Positions 25,388-34,590 are shown, counted from the first letter of the stretch. The stretch is 64,000 bases of DNA from CAWCUZ01 sp963798795 (GCA_963798795.1 CAWCUZ010000001.1:2294001-2358000); one strand, 5' to 3'. Program-made: numbers and translations. The notes: generated from the letters alone by a model not told the origin.

Positions 25388-26268
25388 AGGCCCTGGTCCA
25401 CGGCGCGCTGGCGCTCGTTGCCATCCTCTTCGGCATCAACTACGTCGTCGCCAAGGTCGCACTGCGCGAGCTGTCGCCGCTCGACATCGTGGTGGTTCGC
25501 ACCTGGGGCACCGCCGCGCTGATGTTCGGCGCGTGGTGGCCGCGCCGGTTGCGGATGCGGCCGCCGCCGCTCACGAGGTCCGACCTCGGACAGTTGTTCC
25601 TGTACGGGCTGCTCGGCGTGTCGATCAACCAGGTCTGCTTCCTGTCGGGCCTCGCGCGGAGCACGGCCACCAATGCCGCGCTGATACTCGTGTCGATTCC
25701 GGTGTTGACGTTGACGTTCGCCGTTCTGCTTCGGCGGGAGCGCGCCTCGCTCACGGGCGCGATGGGGATCGCGGTCGGCCTCACGGGCGCGGTGCTGCTG
25801 ATCCTCCCCGGCGGCCGGGTCGACTTCACTTCGACCGCCACCGTCGGGAATCTCTTCCTGCTCGCGGGTTCGTCGGCGTACTCGATGTACCTCGTGCTGA
25901 CCAGGCCGATTCTCGCGCGGCTCGACCCCGTGCGGGTCGTCGGATGGATCTTCCTGCTCTCGGCGCTCACCGTGACGCCGATCGGCATCGGCGGCCTGAG
26001 CACCCATGTCGCCGCGGGCCTGTCGCCAGCGACGTGGGCCAGCCTCGCCTATGTGATCGGCGGCGCGACGGCCGCGACCTACCTGCTCAACAGCTGGGCG
26101 CTCGTGCGCGTCCGGTCGTCGGTGGTGGCCGCCTACATCCTGCTGCAGCCACTGGTGGCCGGCGTGCTCGGCCGCATCTCTTTCGGCGAGCGGCTCGGGC
26201 CCCATGCGGCCGTCGCGGGCGCGCTCGTCGTCACGGGTGTCGTGCTCTCGGCGTGGCGCCGAGGATAG
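25384..26268 (+). CDS. EamA/DMT-family transporter
   Basis: 294 residues; TTG start at 25384 overlaps the glycosidase TGA, so translation is coupled. Two EamA repeats with about ten TM helices: ALALVAILFGINYVVAKVAL, LFLYGLLGVSINQVCFLSGL, then GNLFLLAGSSAYSMYLVLTR and SSVVAAYILLQPLVAGVLGR. Such permeases export amino acids, sugars or other metabolites. Coupling to the glycosidase suggests a sugar-related role, but that is inference only. Confidence 0.88.
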   Translation: MKALVHGALALVAILFGINYVVAKVALRELSPLDIVVVRTWGTAALMFGAWWPRRLRMRPPPLTRSDLGQLFLYGLLGVSINQVCFLSGLARSTATNAALILVSIPVLTLTFAVLLRRERASLTGAMGIAVGLTGAVLLILPGGRVDFTSTATVGNLFLLAGSSAYSMYLVLTRPILARLDPVRVVGWIFLLSALTVTPIGIGGLSTHVAAGLSPATWASLAYVIGGATAATYLLNSWALVRVRSSVVAAYILLQPLVAGVLGRISFGERLGPHAAVAGALVVTGVVLSAWRRG

Positions 26269-26299
26269 CTCGACCGGTCACTCGTCTACGACCCGTTGG

Positions 26300-26367
26300 G
26301 TCGCACTTGACCCTGTTGGCGTACGGTCGCAGACTGCAATGCAGGATCGGTTTGGGCTCGAAAGGAG
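26300..26367 (+). repeat. 67-nt conserved non-coding element, copy A
   Basis: Starts GTCGCACTTGACCCTG and contains GGCGTACGGTCGCAGACTGC and AGGATCGGTTTGGGCTCG. It ends in AAAGGAG, the ribosome site of the gene at 26374. Copy B lies inverted at 29728-29794 with about 85% identity. Differences between copies do not respect any reading frame, so it is not coding. Function unknown: leader RNA, regulator site or mobile repeat. Confidence 0.65.
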
Positions 26368-26373
26368 CCGACC

Positions 26374-26655
26374 ATGAGCTGCAGGAAACACCTCTTGATG
26401 TTCGAGTGGGACCAGCACGCGTGGACGCGCCTGGTCACACAGACCGAAGACTGGACGGCTCGCGGGACGGATATCTGGAGCCGCGCCGTCCCGGTCGACT
26501 GCGCGACCTGTCACATCCAGTACGTCTGCCGCCACTGTGGGGCCGTTCGCGATGGCGGAGCGTGCGGCTGCGACAGGACTCGCGCGGACGCGTGCCCGCC
26601 TCGTCTCGCGTATCTCGACCGGAATCGTGCAACGCACCCGGCCGCCAGCGCCTGA
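26374..26655 (+). CDS. Small cysteine-rich conserved protein
   Basis: 93 residues from ATG 26374 with AAAGGAG 7 nt upstream. MSCRKHLLMFEWDQHAWTRL, then VDCATCHIQYVCRHCG and GGACGCDRT. The C-x2-C ... C-x2-C clusters look like a zinc ribbon or rubredoxin-like knuckle. I recall similar acidobacterial hypothetical proteins but no function. It is preceded by non-coding element copy A and converges on the kinase gene. Confidence 0.65.
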   Translation: MSCRKHLLMFEWDQHAWTRLVTQTEDWTARGTDIWSRAVPVDCATCHIQYVCRHCGAVRDGGACGCDRTRADACPPRLAYLDRNRATHPAASA

Positions 26656-26748
26656 GGCGGAGGCGGAGCGTCTGTCGCTTGTCAGCTTCTCCTTGATGAT
26701 GCGGCCCGGCGCCAGCGCATTCGCATCCCAGCCCAGCCGACCCGAAAA

Positions 26749-29073
26749 TCAGGCATCAGGATCGCTGTGCTTCGGACCCGAGGGACCCGAGGGACCTGAC
26801 GGACCTGAATCGAACCGCTCGGTGTTCCGCCGCGCGGTCTCGACGACGCGCTCGAACCGCGGCGAGGAGCGCAGCGGGTCGAGCAGCCGGCAATAGGACG
26901 CGATGTACGGGTAGGGATAGAAGCCGTGGACGGCTTGTTCGAGCAGATCCAGGCTGCGGGCGATCTCGCCGGCGGCGGCGTACGACTCGGCGAAGTGAAA
27001 CAGGTGATGGGCGTCGAGATGCGACGTGTCCACGGGCGCCAGACGGGCGAGTGCCGCCTCCGCCCGGCCCTCCAGCCCGTCGAGCAGCGCGAGCAACTGG
27101 CGCGTGTACGGCAGGTCCGGCGCCAGGGACAGGAGCGTCTCCGCCGTGCGCCGCGCCCGATCCCGCGCCTCGATGATGACGTAGGTGTAGCCGATCGACC
27201 AGAGCAGGATCAGATTGCCCGGATCGAGGCTGAGGGCGCGCTCGAGCGGCCCGACCGCCTCTGGCGCCCGGCCGACGAACCATTCCGTGATCCCGGCACA
27301 CATCCCGGCGATCGGCGACAACGGATCGCACGCGAGGAACCGATCGGCGGAGGCCCGCGCGAGATCGTTCTGTCCGCCACCAATCGCGCTGACGCACGTG
27401 TACAGCAGCGCGTCCTCGTGGCTCGGCTCGTGCTCGAGCGCGCGGCGGCAGTGCCGGACGGCCTCCGGGAGCTGCCCGCGCTCGTAGGCGATGAACCCGA
27501 GAATGGCCGCCGACTCCGCGGGGACAGTCGCCGCCAGCGCGAGCGCCTCCCGCTCGGTTTCCGCGAGCAGGGCGGGATCGCGGTTGATGCCCGTCCGCAC
27601 GAGCAGCACCTTTGACGTCGTCAGCATCGCGCGCAGGACCGGCGTGTCGCCCTCGACTGCCATCGCTTCGCGCACGAGCGCCGCGCCGGCGTCGGTGCGG
27701 TACCGGCGCAGCTCCTGGCGCGCGCGCAGGAACAGCTCGAACGCGCGCGGGTTGGCAATCGGCCGCCGGGCGAGCCGCGCCTGCTCGTCGGACGAGAGCG
27801 TGATGTCGAGCGCCTTCACGATCTCGCGCGCGACGCGCTCCTGCACCTCGAACACATCGTCCATCGTGCCCGCGTACTTGTCCGACCACAGGTTCTCGTC
27901 CGACATGGCGTCGATGAGCTGCGCCGTGATGCGCAGGCTGTGGCCCGCCTTGCGCACGCTGCCCTCGATGACGTAGCGCACGCCCAGCTCGCGCCCGATC
28001 GTGCGCACGTCTTTCTTCGCGCCCTTGAGCTGCATCGACGACGTCCGCGAGATCACGGCAATCGCCTTCACCTTGGCCAGGTCCGCGATGATCTCCTCGG
28101 TCAGACCGTCGCTGAAGAATTCGTTTTCCGGATCGGCGCTGACGTTCGCAAACGGCAGCACGACGATCGACCGTCGTTCGGCGGCCGCCGGCCCCGACGC
28201 CGGCGCGGCGCCGATGGCAGACGAGGCGTCGCTCTGCCGGCGAATCTCCTCGAGCTCGGTGCGGATATCGCGGGCGGTCTGGATCCGCCGGTCGCGATCC
28301 TTCTCGAGACACCGCCCGATCACGCGCCCCAGCCGGTCGCCGATGTCGCGGCGCACCACCGGCACCGGCGCGGGCGCATCGCGCAGAATCGACGACACCA
28401 GCGCCGCCGAACTGGTCCCCTGGAACGGCCGCGAGCCGGTCGCCATCTCGTAGAGGATGGCGCCGAGCGAAAACAGGTCGCTGCGCTGATCGATCGGGCC
28501 GCCTTCCACCTGCTCGGGCGACATGTAGGGCACCGTGCCCATCACCAGGCCCTGGCTCGTGACGGCCATCGTCTCGAGCTCGGAGCCCGGCGCGGCGTCG
28601 GTCGCAGTCTTGGCGAGACCGAAATCGAGGATCTTGACCCGGCCGTCGCGCGTGACCATGACGTTGCCCGGCTTCAGATCGCGGTGGACGATCGCCTTCT
28701 CGTGCGCGGCGGTCAGCGCGTCGGCCATCTGGGTCCCGAGGGCCAGGATGTCCCGCTCCGGCAGCCCGTGCGCGGGAATGCGGTTCGCCAGCGGCTCGCC
28801 GTCCACCAGCTCCATCGTCAGAAAGTGGACGCCGCCGACCTCCTCCACCGAGTAGATGGTGACGATGTGCGGATGGTTGAGCGCGGCAACGGCGCGCGCC
28901 TCGCGCCGGAACCGCTCGCGCCGTTCGGGATCGCCGGCCATCGCGGGCGGCAGCACTTTCAAGGCGACGTCGCGGCCGAGGCGCGTGTCGAAGGCGCGGT
29001 ACACCTCGCCCATGCCGCCGGCGCCCAGCTGCTCCTTGATGGCGTAGTGCCCGAGGGTCGTGCCGGGAGTCAT
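26749..29073 (-). CDS. Ser/Thr protein kinase with TolB-like and TPR domains
   Basis: 774 residues. Residues 1-270 are a Hanks-type kinase: LGAGGMGEVYRAFDTRLGRD (P-loop), VALKVL (Lys), HRDLKPGNV (catalytic Asp), DFGLAK, and GTVPYMSPEQV. Residues ~295-430 are a TolB-like N-domain (IVVLPFANVSADPENEFFSD, GVRYVIEGSVRKAG) as in adenylate-cyclase/kinase sensors. The rest is TPR helices (CRRALEHEPSHEDALLYTCV; LERALSLDPGNLILLWSIGY). No TM segment is apparent. The last residues (GPSGPSGPSGP) are a collagen-like tail made by a 9-bp repeat at 26776-26807. Confidence 0.9.
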   Translation of the reverse strand: MTPGTTLGHYAIKEQLGAGGMGEVYRAFDTRLGRDVALKVLPPAMAGDPERRERFRREARAVAALNHPHIVTIYSVEEVGGVHFLTMELVDGEPLANRIPAHGLPERDILALGTQMADALTAAHEKAIVHRDLKPGNVMVTRDGRVKILDFGLAKTATDAAPGSELETMAVTSQGLVMGTVPYMSPEQVEGGPIDQRSDLFSLGAILYEMATGSRPFQGTSSAALVSSILRDAPAPVPVVRRDIGDRLGRVIGRCLEKDRDRRIQTARDIRTELEEIRRQSDASSAIGAAPASGPAAAERRSIVVLPFANVSADPENEFFSDGLTEEIIADLAKVKAIAVISRTSSMQLKGAKKDVRTIGRELGVRYVIEGSVRKAGHSLRITAQLIDAMSDENLWSDKYAGTMDDVFEVQERVAREIVKALDITLSSDEQARLARRPIANPRAFELFLRARQELRRYRTDAGAALVREAMAVEGDTPVLRAMLTTSKVLLVRTGINRDPALLAETEREALALAATVPAESAAILGFIAYERGQLPEAVRHCRRALEHEPSHEDALLYTCVSAIGGGQNDLARASADRFLACDPLSPIAGMCAGITEWFVGRAPEAVGPLERALSLDPGNLILLWSIGYTYVIIEARDRARRTAETLLSLAPDLPYTRQLLALLDGLEGRAEAALARLAPVDTSHLDAHHLFHFAESYAAAGEIARSLDLLEQAVHGFYPYPYIASYCRLLDPLRSSPRFERVVETARRNTERFDSGPSGPSGPSGPKHSDPDA

Positions 29074-29177
29074 CGTTCGCGGTTCAGTCTAATGCGGATT
29101 CGGGCCCCCGGTGTTCTTCCGCCCGTCCCGCTCCGCGACCAGCGCATCGTGCGGATCCACGCGGTCGCGACGTTCTC

Positions 29178-29615
29178 TCATACGCGCAGGTAGTCGCCCT
29201 GCCAGAGGGTGATCATCTTCTTGATCGTCCGGCGGTCCTGGATGTCGTCTTTGAGAACGCGATCGACGAGGCCCGGCAGTTCCTGATCGCCGGCGAAGCG
29301 CAGCGCCACGAGTTGGTTGACGCTCAGCGCCGGGATGTCATCCTGCATCGCGGCCGGCAGGATCTCCCGCAGGCGCAGCCGCATTTCGAGGCGGATCACG
29401 CGGTCCTGCGCCTTGAGCGCGAAGATGCGCGCGAAGAAGACGAGGAAGAGAATCGCGAGCGCGACGAGAAACGCGAAGGCCGAATCCACGCCGGGCGCCC
29501 GTACGAACCGCCACCCCGCCCAGATCACGTTGGCCGCCAGCACGGGCTGGACGAAGCCGTGGTAGAGCCGGACGAAGCGGGCGTGATTTGCGTAGGTCTG
29601 ACGAGCCTGGGCCAT
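29178..29615 (-). CDS. DUF6526-like membrane protein
   Basis: 145 residues from ATG 29615, which has AGGAGG 6 nt upstream. MAQARQTYANHARFVRLYHG, two TM helices (VLAANVIWAGWRFV; FLVALAILFLVFFARIFALK), then a charged cytoplasmic tail: RLEMRLRLREILPAAM, NQLVALRFAGDQELPGLVDR, RTIKKMITLWQGDYLRV. This matches what I recall as DUF6526. Function unknown. Non-coding element copy B is 113 nt upstream. Confidence 0.75.
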   Translation of the reverse strand: MAQARQTYANHARFVRLYHGFVQPVLAANVIWAGWRFVRAPGVDSAFAFLVALAILFLVFFARIFALKAQDRVIRLEMRLRLREILPAAMQDDIPALSVNQLVALRFAGDQELPGLVDRVLKDDIQDRRTIKKMITLWQGDYLRV

Positions 29616-29727
29616 GGCGCCTCCTGCCGGGTGACGCTCGATGATAGTCGCGGTCTCCGTCTTCCGCCCTGCCGCCGGAAGTGCCGTTCGCGCCGCGCCG
29701 TCACGCGATGGACCCACGGGTGGAACG

Positions 29728-29794
29728 CGCCTTTCGAGCCCAAACCGATCCTGTGGTGCAGTCTGTGACCGTACGCCGGGAGGCAAGTGCGACC
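29728..29794 (-). repeat. 67-nt conserved non-coding element, copy B
   Basis: Reverse complement begins GGTCGCACTTGCCTCCC, contains GGCGTACGGTCACAGACTGC and AGGATCGGTTTGGGCTCG, and ends GAAAGG. It lies between the divergent DUF6526-like and kinase genes; its outer edge touches the -35 region of the kinase promoter. Confidence 0.65.
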
Positions 29795-29817
29795 GAACGG
29801 GCCGCCGAGTCTATAAT
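29788..29817 (+). promoter_or_regulatory. Candidate promoter of the PD40 kinase gene
   Basis: A perfect TATAAT at 29812-29817 stands 23 nt before the kinase ATG. The -35 region 17-18 nt upstream (TGCGAC/GCGACC) is weak and overlaps the edge of element copy B. Confidence 0.45.
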
Positions 29818-29840
29818 CGGCTCGGCTCTGTTCGGCCCCC

Positions 29841-32384
29841 ATGACCTTGCAACCAGGTGCTCGCCTGGGCTCCTATGAAGTGGCCGCGGCCATCGGCGCG
29901 GGTGGCATGGGAGAGGTGTATCGCGCGGTCGACACGAAGCTCCATCGGGATGTCGCTCTCAAGGTGCTGCCGGACACCTTCGCCCTCGATGCCGAGCGCG
30001 TGGCGCGGCTGCGCCGCGAAGCACGCGCGCTGGCGGCCGTCAATCACCCCAACGTCGCCTCCATCTACGAGTTGTACGAAGGCCAGGACCAGTGTTGTCT
30101 GGTGCTCGAACTGGTGCCTGGGCGGACGCTCGACGAGTGCCTGCGCGGCGGGCCGCTCGCGCCCCGCGAGGCCCTCGGGATTGCCGCGCAGATCGCCTGC
30201 GGCCTGGAGGCCGCTCACGAGACGGGCCTCGTCCACCGGGATCTGAAACCGGCCAACGTGAAGCTGACGCCCGAGGGCCGGGTGAAGCTGCTCGACTTCG
30301 GCCTGGCCAAACTGCGGCCAGGGCGCGCCACCGGCGACGCCTCCACCGAGCGTGTGGACCTCACCGAAGAGGGTGCCGTGTTCGGCACGCTCGCGTACAT
30401 GAGTCCGGAACAGGTTCGCGGGCTGCCGCTCGACGCGCGCACCGACATCTGGTCGTTCGGCTGCGTCCTCTACGAGCTGCTGGCCGGCCGCCGCCTGCTC
30501 GACGGCCCGACATCCGCCGATGTGATTGCGGCGATTCTGGGCCCGGCGCCCTCGCTCGACGGTCTGCCGGCCGGCACCGCCCCTCGCGTGCGCTCGCTCA
30601 TCCGGCGCTGCCTGCGCCCCGACCCGTGCACCCGCCTGCGCTACATCGGCGACGCCCGCCTCGAGATCGAAGACCTCACCGAGGACGACCTCCAGGCTGC
30701 CATCGCCAGCCCGGTGACGAGCGCGCGTCTCTTGCGGTTCGAGCGGCTGACCGACGCGCTGGGGGTCAACGAGTCGCCGGCCATCTCGCCGGACGGCAAG
30801 ATGGTCGCCTTCGTCGCGCCCGTCGGAGGCCGGCGGCAAATCTGGGTGCGGCTGCTCGCCGGCGGTGCGCCGCTCCAGATCACGCACGATGACGCGGACC
30901 ACGAGCAACCGCGGTGGGCACCGGACTCGAGCACATTGATCTACTACTCGCCGCCGGCCGTCGGCGACGCTCAGGGCATGCTCTTCGAGCTGTCGGCGCT
31001 CGGCGGCATGCCTCGTCCCCTCCTCCCGACCCTGGGCGGTGGCGACATCAGCCACGACGGCCGGCGCCTCGCGCTGTTTCAACGACACGACGGCCGGAAA
31101 GCGCTCGTGGTGGTCGGACGCGACGGGTCGGCGCCCCAGGTCGTCGCCGACCTTCCGGAGAGCGACAGCTTCGAGTCGCCCCGCTGGTCACCGGATGACC
31201 GGCGCATCGTGTTCGCCGTGGTGATGAACTTTTTTGGCCAGCGGCTGAGGATCGTCCGGGTAGAAGACGGCGACATCCGCGAAATGCCCGTGTCCGCCAC
31301 GCTGAGCGGACATGCGTGGCTGCCCGACGGCTCAGGCCTCGCCTACAGTTCGTCGACGGGCAGCACGGTGCTCTACCCGCCGAGCTTCAACCTCAGGGTC
31401 ATCAGGTCGGACGGTCGCGACGACCGCCCGATCACCGCGGGCGACATTTCCTATACCGCACCGGACATCCACCTGTCCGGCAGAACGCTCGTGTGCCGGC
31501 GACACGGCCGGTCGGATATCTGGAGATTCCCGGTTTCCGGGTCCCCGGCCGAGAACACCCGCGCGCGGGTTCGGGTGACGCGGCAGACCGGCCAGGTCCA
31601 GACGCCGTGTCTCAGCCCGGACGGCCGGCGCATCGTCTACCTGTCCGACAACGGCGATCACGGCAACCTCTGGGTCGCCGGCACGGACGGCGCCAACGCC
31701 AGGCAGATCACGTTCGAGCGGGATCCGGCGGTGCGGCTGGGCGTGCCCATCTGGTCGCCGACCGGCGACGAGATTGTCTTTCTCGTCGGCCGGGAGGGCA
31801 TTGGCGGGCTCGCGTTGATTCATCCGGACGGCAGCAGGTTTCGCCCGTTCGTGGATCAGGGCGTCGGGGCCGGCTGGTCACGCGACGGTCAGTGGCTGTA
31901 CTACACGGTCGGTCTGGAAAGCGAGCCACGCATGGAAAAGAGACCACTCGCGGGCGGCGCGCCCGTGCGCGTGGTCGACGGGTTCGCCTGCTTCATCGAC
32001 GAGACGCCGGACGGCTCGGGGATCCTGCACGGCGTATGGACCGGATCGAAGGGCGTCGACTGGGAGATTGGCCGGCGCGCACCGGACGGGACGACTACGG
32101 CGCTGGGTACGATTCCTGGCGCTCGCCTTCCCTTGTCGGACGCCCTGTTTCAGACGACCGCGTCGCCGGACGGCCGGTGGATCGTCACGCCGCTCATCGA
32201 TGGCGAGACGACCAACCTCTGGGTGATGCCGGCGTCGGGCGGTCCGCTCATGCCGCTGACCGACTTCGGCGATCAGCCGACCATGATCGCGAGACGGATC
32301 GCGTGGTCGCCCGACAGCCAGTACATCTACGCGGCCCTCGCCGAAACCGATACCGACATCGTGTTGTGGGACGGCTTGCTCTGA
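29841..32384 (+). CDS. Ser/Thr protein kinase with PD40 beta-propeller
   Basis: 847 residues. Kinase residues 1-275: IGAGGMGEVYRAVDTKLHRD, VALKVL, HRDLKPANV, DFGLAK, GTLAYMSPEQVRGLPLDART. From ~290 a TolB/PD40 six-bladed propeller: SPAISPDGKMVAFVAP, QPRWAPDSSTLIYYSP, TPCLSPDGRRIVYLSDNGD, VPIWSPTGDEIVFLV, ASPDGRWIVTPLI, ending IAWSPDSQYIYAAL. No TM helix is seen between the halves. Kinases of this type are abundant in Acidobacteriota; ligand unknown. It follows its own TATAAT promoter. Confidence 0.92.
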   Translation: MTLQPGARLGSYEVAAAIGAGGMGEVYRAVDTKLHRDVALKVLPDTFALDAERVARLRREARALAAVNHPNVASIYELYEGQDQCCLVLELVPGRTLDECLRGGPLAPREALGIAAQIACGLEAAHETGLVHRDLKPANVKLTPEGRVKLLDFGLAKLRPGRATGDASTERVDLTEEGAVFGTLAYMSPEQVRGLPLDARTDIWSFGCVLYELLAGRRLLDGPTSADVIAAILGPAPSLDGLPAGTAPRVRSLIRRCLRPDPCTRLRYIGDARLEIEDLTEDDLQAAIASPVTSARLLRFERLTDALGVNESPAISPDGKMVAFVAPVGGRRQIWVRLLAGGAPLQITHDDADHEQPRWAPDSSTLIYYSPPAVGDAQGMLFELSALGGMPRPLLPTLGGGDISHDGRRLALFQRHDGRKALVVVGRDGSAPQVVADLPESDSFESPRWSPDDRRIVFAVVMNFFGQRLRIVRVEDGDIREMPVSATLSGHAWLPDGSGLAYSSSTGSTVLYPPSFNLRVIRSDGRDDRPITAGDISYTAPDIHLSGRTLVCRRHGRSDIWRFPVSGSPAENTRARVRVTRQTGQVQTPCLSPDGRRIVYLSDNGDHGNLWVAGTDGANARQITFERDPAVRLGVPIWSPTGDEIVFLVGREGIGGLALIHPDGSRFRPFVDQGVGAGWSRDGQWLYYTVGLESEPRMEKRPLAGGAPVRVVDGFACFIDETPDGSGILHGVWTGSKGVDWEIGRRAPDGTTTALGTIPGARLPLSDALFQTTASPDGRWIVTPLIDGETTNLWVMPASGGPLMPLTDFGDQPTMIARRIAWSPDSQYIYAALAETDTDIVLWDGLL

Positions 32385-32456
32385 TCGGCCGCTGCGGTCG
32401 TGCGCCATTGAGCGGCTGCCGAAGCCGCGGCACGTCGCGGGATTTGCCGAGGAATT

Positions 32457-32533
32457 TGGCGCGCCCTGCAGGACTCGAACCTGCGACCTCCTGGTTCGTA
32501 GCCAGACGCTCTATCCAACTGAGCTAAGGGCGC
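32457..32533 (-). tRNA. tRNA-Arg (ACG)
   Basis: 77 nt including an encoded CCA. Acceptor GCGCCCU pairs with AGGGCGC. D arm is GCUC...GAGC. Anticodon stem UCUGG/CCAGG encloses CUACGAA, giving anticodon ACG. The T arm is GCAGGUUCGAGUCCUGC. ACG (read as ICG) decodes CGU/CGC/CGA. It stands alone between the PD40 kinase and a hydrolase gene; no attachment repeat was noticed at its 3' end. Confidence 0.95.
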
Positions 32534-32715
32534 GCGAACAGCCGATTATATCAAGGTCGGCGTCGGCCGACGTCGGAGCCCCATCGGTCGATAGAATGCT
32601 GCGAGATCGATCGTGAGGCAGCGGCACTGCCGAACACGGGCGACCACGAACGGAAGTCCCGCCACCCGGCGCGGGTTTCACGTGGCAGACCCGCTTCGGC
32701 GTCAGGGGGTACCGA

Positions 32716-34590
32716 ATGGTGATGCGTCGGGACGTTCACGTCGCGAGCGACGGATTACAGCTGGCCGGCTGGCTCTTCGGTCCCGAGAGCCCGGGATCCG
32801 AGCGGCTGCCCGCCATCGTCATGGCGAACGCGCTCTCGGCGGTGAAGGAGATCTATCTCGCCAATTATGCCGAGCGATTCGCCGCGGCGGGATTCGCCGT
32901 GCTGGTGTTCGACTACCGCAATTTCGGCGAGAGTGACGGAGAGCCCCGCTGTCGGCTCTACCCCCACGAGCAGGTCGAAGACCTGAAGAACGCGATCACG
33001 TGGCTCCGCCGTCAACCCGAGATCGACCCCGATCGCATCGGCGCGTGGGGCGTGTCGCTCGGCGGTGGGCACGTCATTCAGCTGGCCACGTTCGACCGCC
33101 GGATCAAGGCGGTCGTCTCGGTGGCGCCGGCCACGAACAACTGGCGCAACAGTCTCACGACGATGCCCCGCGGCATGTTCGCCAGCCTTCTCGCGATGCT
33201 CGCCCAGGATCGCGAGCGGCGGTACGAGAGCGGCGCCGTCAACTACTCGCCGCTGGTCGCGCCGCCTGGACAGCCGGCCTCGATGCCCGAGGAGGCGTAC
33301 CACTTCTACACCCAGGCCCAGCGGACGGTGGCGCCGCGATGGGAGAACCGGCTGGCCGTGGCGTCGCTCGAGCAGATCCTCTGGTACGACCCCGGCGCCG
33401 CGATCGAGCTGCTCTCGCCGACGCCGCTGCTGATGGTCGTGGCCGAGCAGGATCAGATCCTCCCGCCATCGATCGCCCGGGACACCTTCGATCGGGCCCG
33501 CGAGCCCAGGCGCTGGCTGTCGCTCGCGTGCTCGCACATCGGCGTGTACAACACCGAGCCGTATCTGTCGCAGGCGGCTGACGCGTCGCTGGAGTGGTTC
33601 ACGAGGTGGATGCCACCGCCCTCGGCGGTCGCCGCGGAACGGACGCAGGCCTTCCTCGCCGCGTCCACGCGCCGGGAAGAGATCGAGGCGAAGACGCTGA
33701 TGGTCGGGATTCTCGACGCCACCAACGCGTTCGCGCTCGATCGCCTCGACGACATCGTCGCGGAGGACTACCTCGAGCACGACCCGGTGCCCGGTCAGCT
33801 GCCGGGACGCGAGGGGCTGAAGAAGGCGTACACGACGTTCAACGCACCGTTCCCCGACCTCGCGTACGTCTCGCAGGACATGCTCGCCGAGGGCGATCTG
33901 GTCGTGAGCCGCGGCCGGATCTCCGGCACGCACAGCGCCGAGTTCTTCGGCGTGCCACCGACCCACCGGAGGGTCTACTGGACCGGGACCCGCACGTTTC
34001 GCATCAGCAAGGGCCGCATCGTGGAGGGCTGGATCAACATCGACATGCTCGCCCTGATGCAGCAGATGGGCGTCGTCCCCGGACCGCCGGGCGCCGGACT
34101 TCCGATCGAGCCGCTCGCCTCGCCGCAGGGCAGGCCTGCGACGCGCGAAGAGTCGAAGGCGATCGTGCGGCGGCTCATCGACGAATTCTGGAACGGACGG
34201 AACCTGGCCGCCGCCGACGGGTTGTTCCATCCGGAGGCGACGTGTCCGAGCGCACCGTTTCTCCCGATTGGTCCCGCCGGGGCGAAGCTCCTCGCCGGCA
34301 TGTTCTTCGCGGCATTTCCCGACTACCAGGTCGCGATGGACTTCATGGTGGCGGAGAACGACCGCGTAGCCGTACGGCTCACTCAACGCGGAACGCAACA
34401 GGGACCGCTGATGGGCGTGCCTCCCAGCGGCCGCCACGCGACGTGGACGGAGACGGTGACTCTGCGCATTGCCGACGGCCGGATCGTCGAGAGCTGGTAC
34501 GACGCGGACATGCTGGGGCTGATGCAGCAGCTCGGCGTGGGCGGCGACGCGCCCGCCGGTGGCGCGACCGCCGCACCGTCGTCGGAGTAG
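32716..34590 (+). CDS. Alpha/beta hydrolase fused to two SnoaL-like domains
   Basis: 624 residues. Residues 1-300 are an alpha/beta hydrolase: AGFAVLVFDYRNFGESDGEP, then the nucleophile elbow GAWGVSLGGGHV, with VVAEQDQILPP (acid) and CSHIGVY (His). Residues ~325-455 (EEIEAKTLMVGILDATNAFA; VEGWINIDMLALMQQMGVV) and ~475-610 (VRRLIDEFWNGRNLAAADGL; VESWYDADMLGLMQQLGVG) are tandem SnoaL/ester-cyclase cones. The two end in nearly the same peptide, so they arose by duplication. Cytoplasmic. Substrate unknown; the fusion hints at hydrolysis plus isomerisation or binding of a small acyl or cyclic compound. Confidence 0.8.
   Translation: MVMRRDVHVASDGLQLAGWLFGPESPGSERLPAIVMANALSAVKEIYLANYAERFAAAGFAVLVFDYRNFGESDGEPRCRLYPHEQVEDLKNAITWLRRQPEIDPDRIGAWGVSLGGGHVIQLATFDRRIKAVVSVAPATNNWRNSLTTMPRGMFASLLAMLAQDRERRYESGAVNYSPLVAPPGQPASMPEEAYHFYTQAQRTVAPRWENRLAVASLEQILWYDPGAAIELLSPTPLLMVVAEQDQILPPSIARDTFDRAREPRRWLSLACSHIGVYNTEPYLSQAADASLEWFTRWMPPPSAVAAERTQAFLAASTRREEIEAKTLMVGILDATNAFALDRLDDIVAEDYLEHDPVPGQLPGREGLKKAYTTFNAPFPDLAYVSQDMLAEGDLVVSRGRISGTHSAEFFGVPPTHRRVYWTGTRTFRISKGRIVEGWINIDMLALMQQMGVVPGPPGAGLPIEPLASPQGRPATREESKAIVRRLIDEFWNGRNLAAADGLFHPEATCPSAPFLPIGPAGAKLLAGMFFAAFPDYQVAMDFMVAENDRVAVRLTQRGTQQGPLMGVPPSGRHATWTETVTLRIADGRIVESWYDADMLGLMQQLGVGGDAPAGGATAAPSSE

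Noticed and set aside
32457..32533. tRNA gene as an integration site of an island
   Set aside because: No integrase, no direct repeat of the tRNA 3' end was noticed and the neighbours look like ordinary chromosome.
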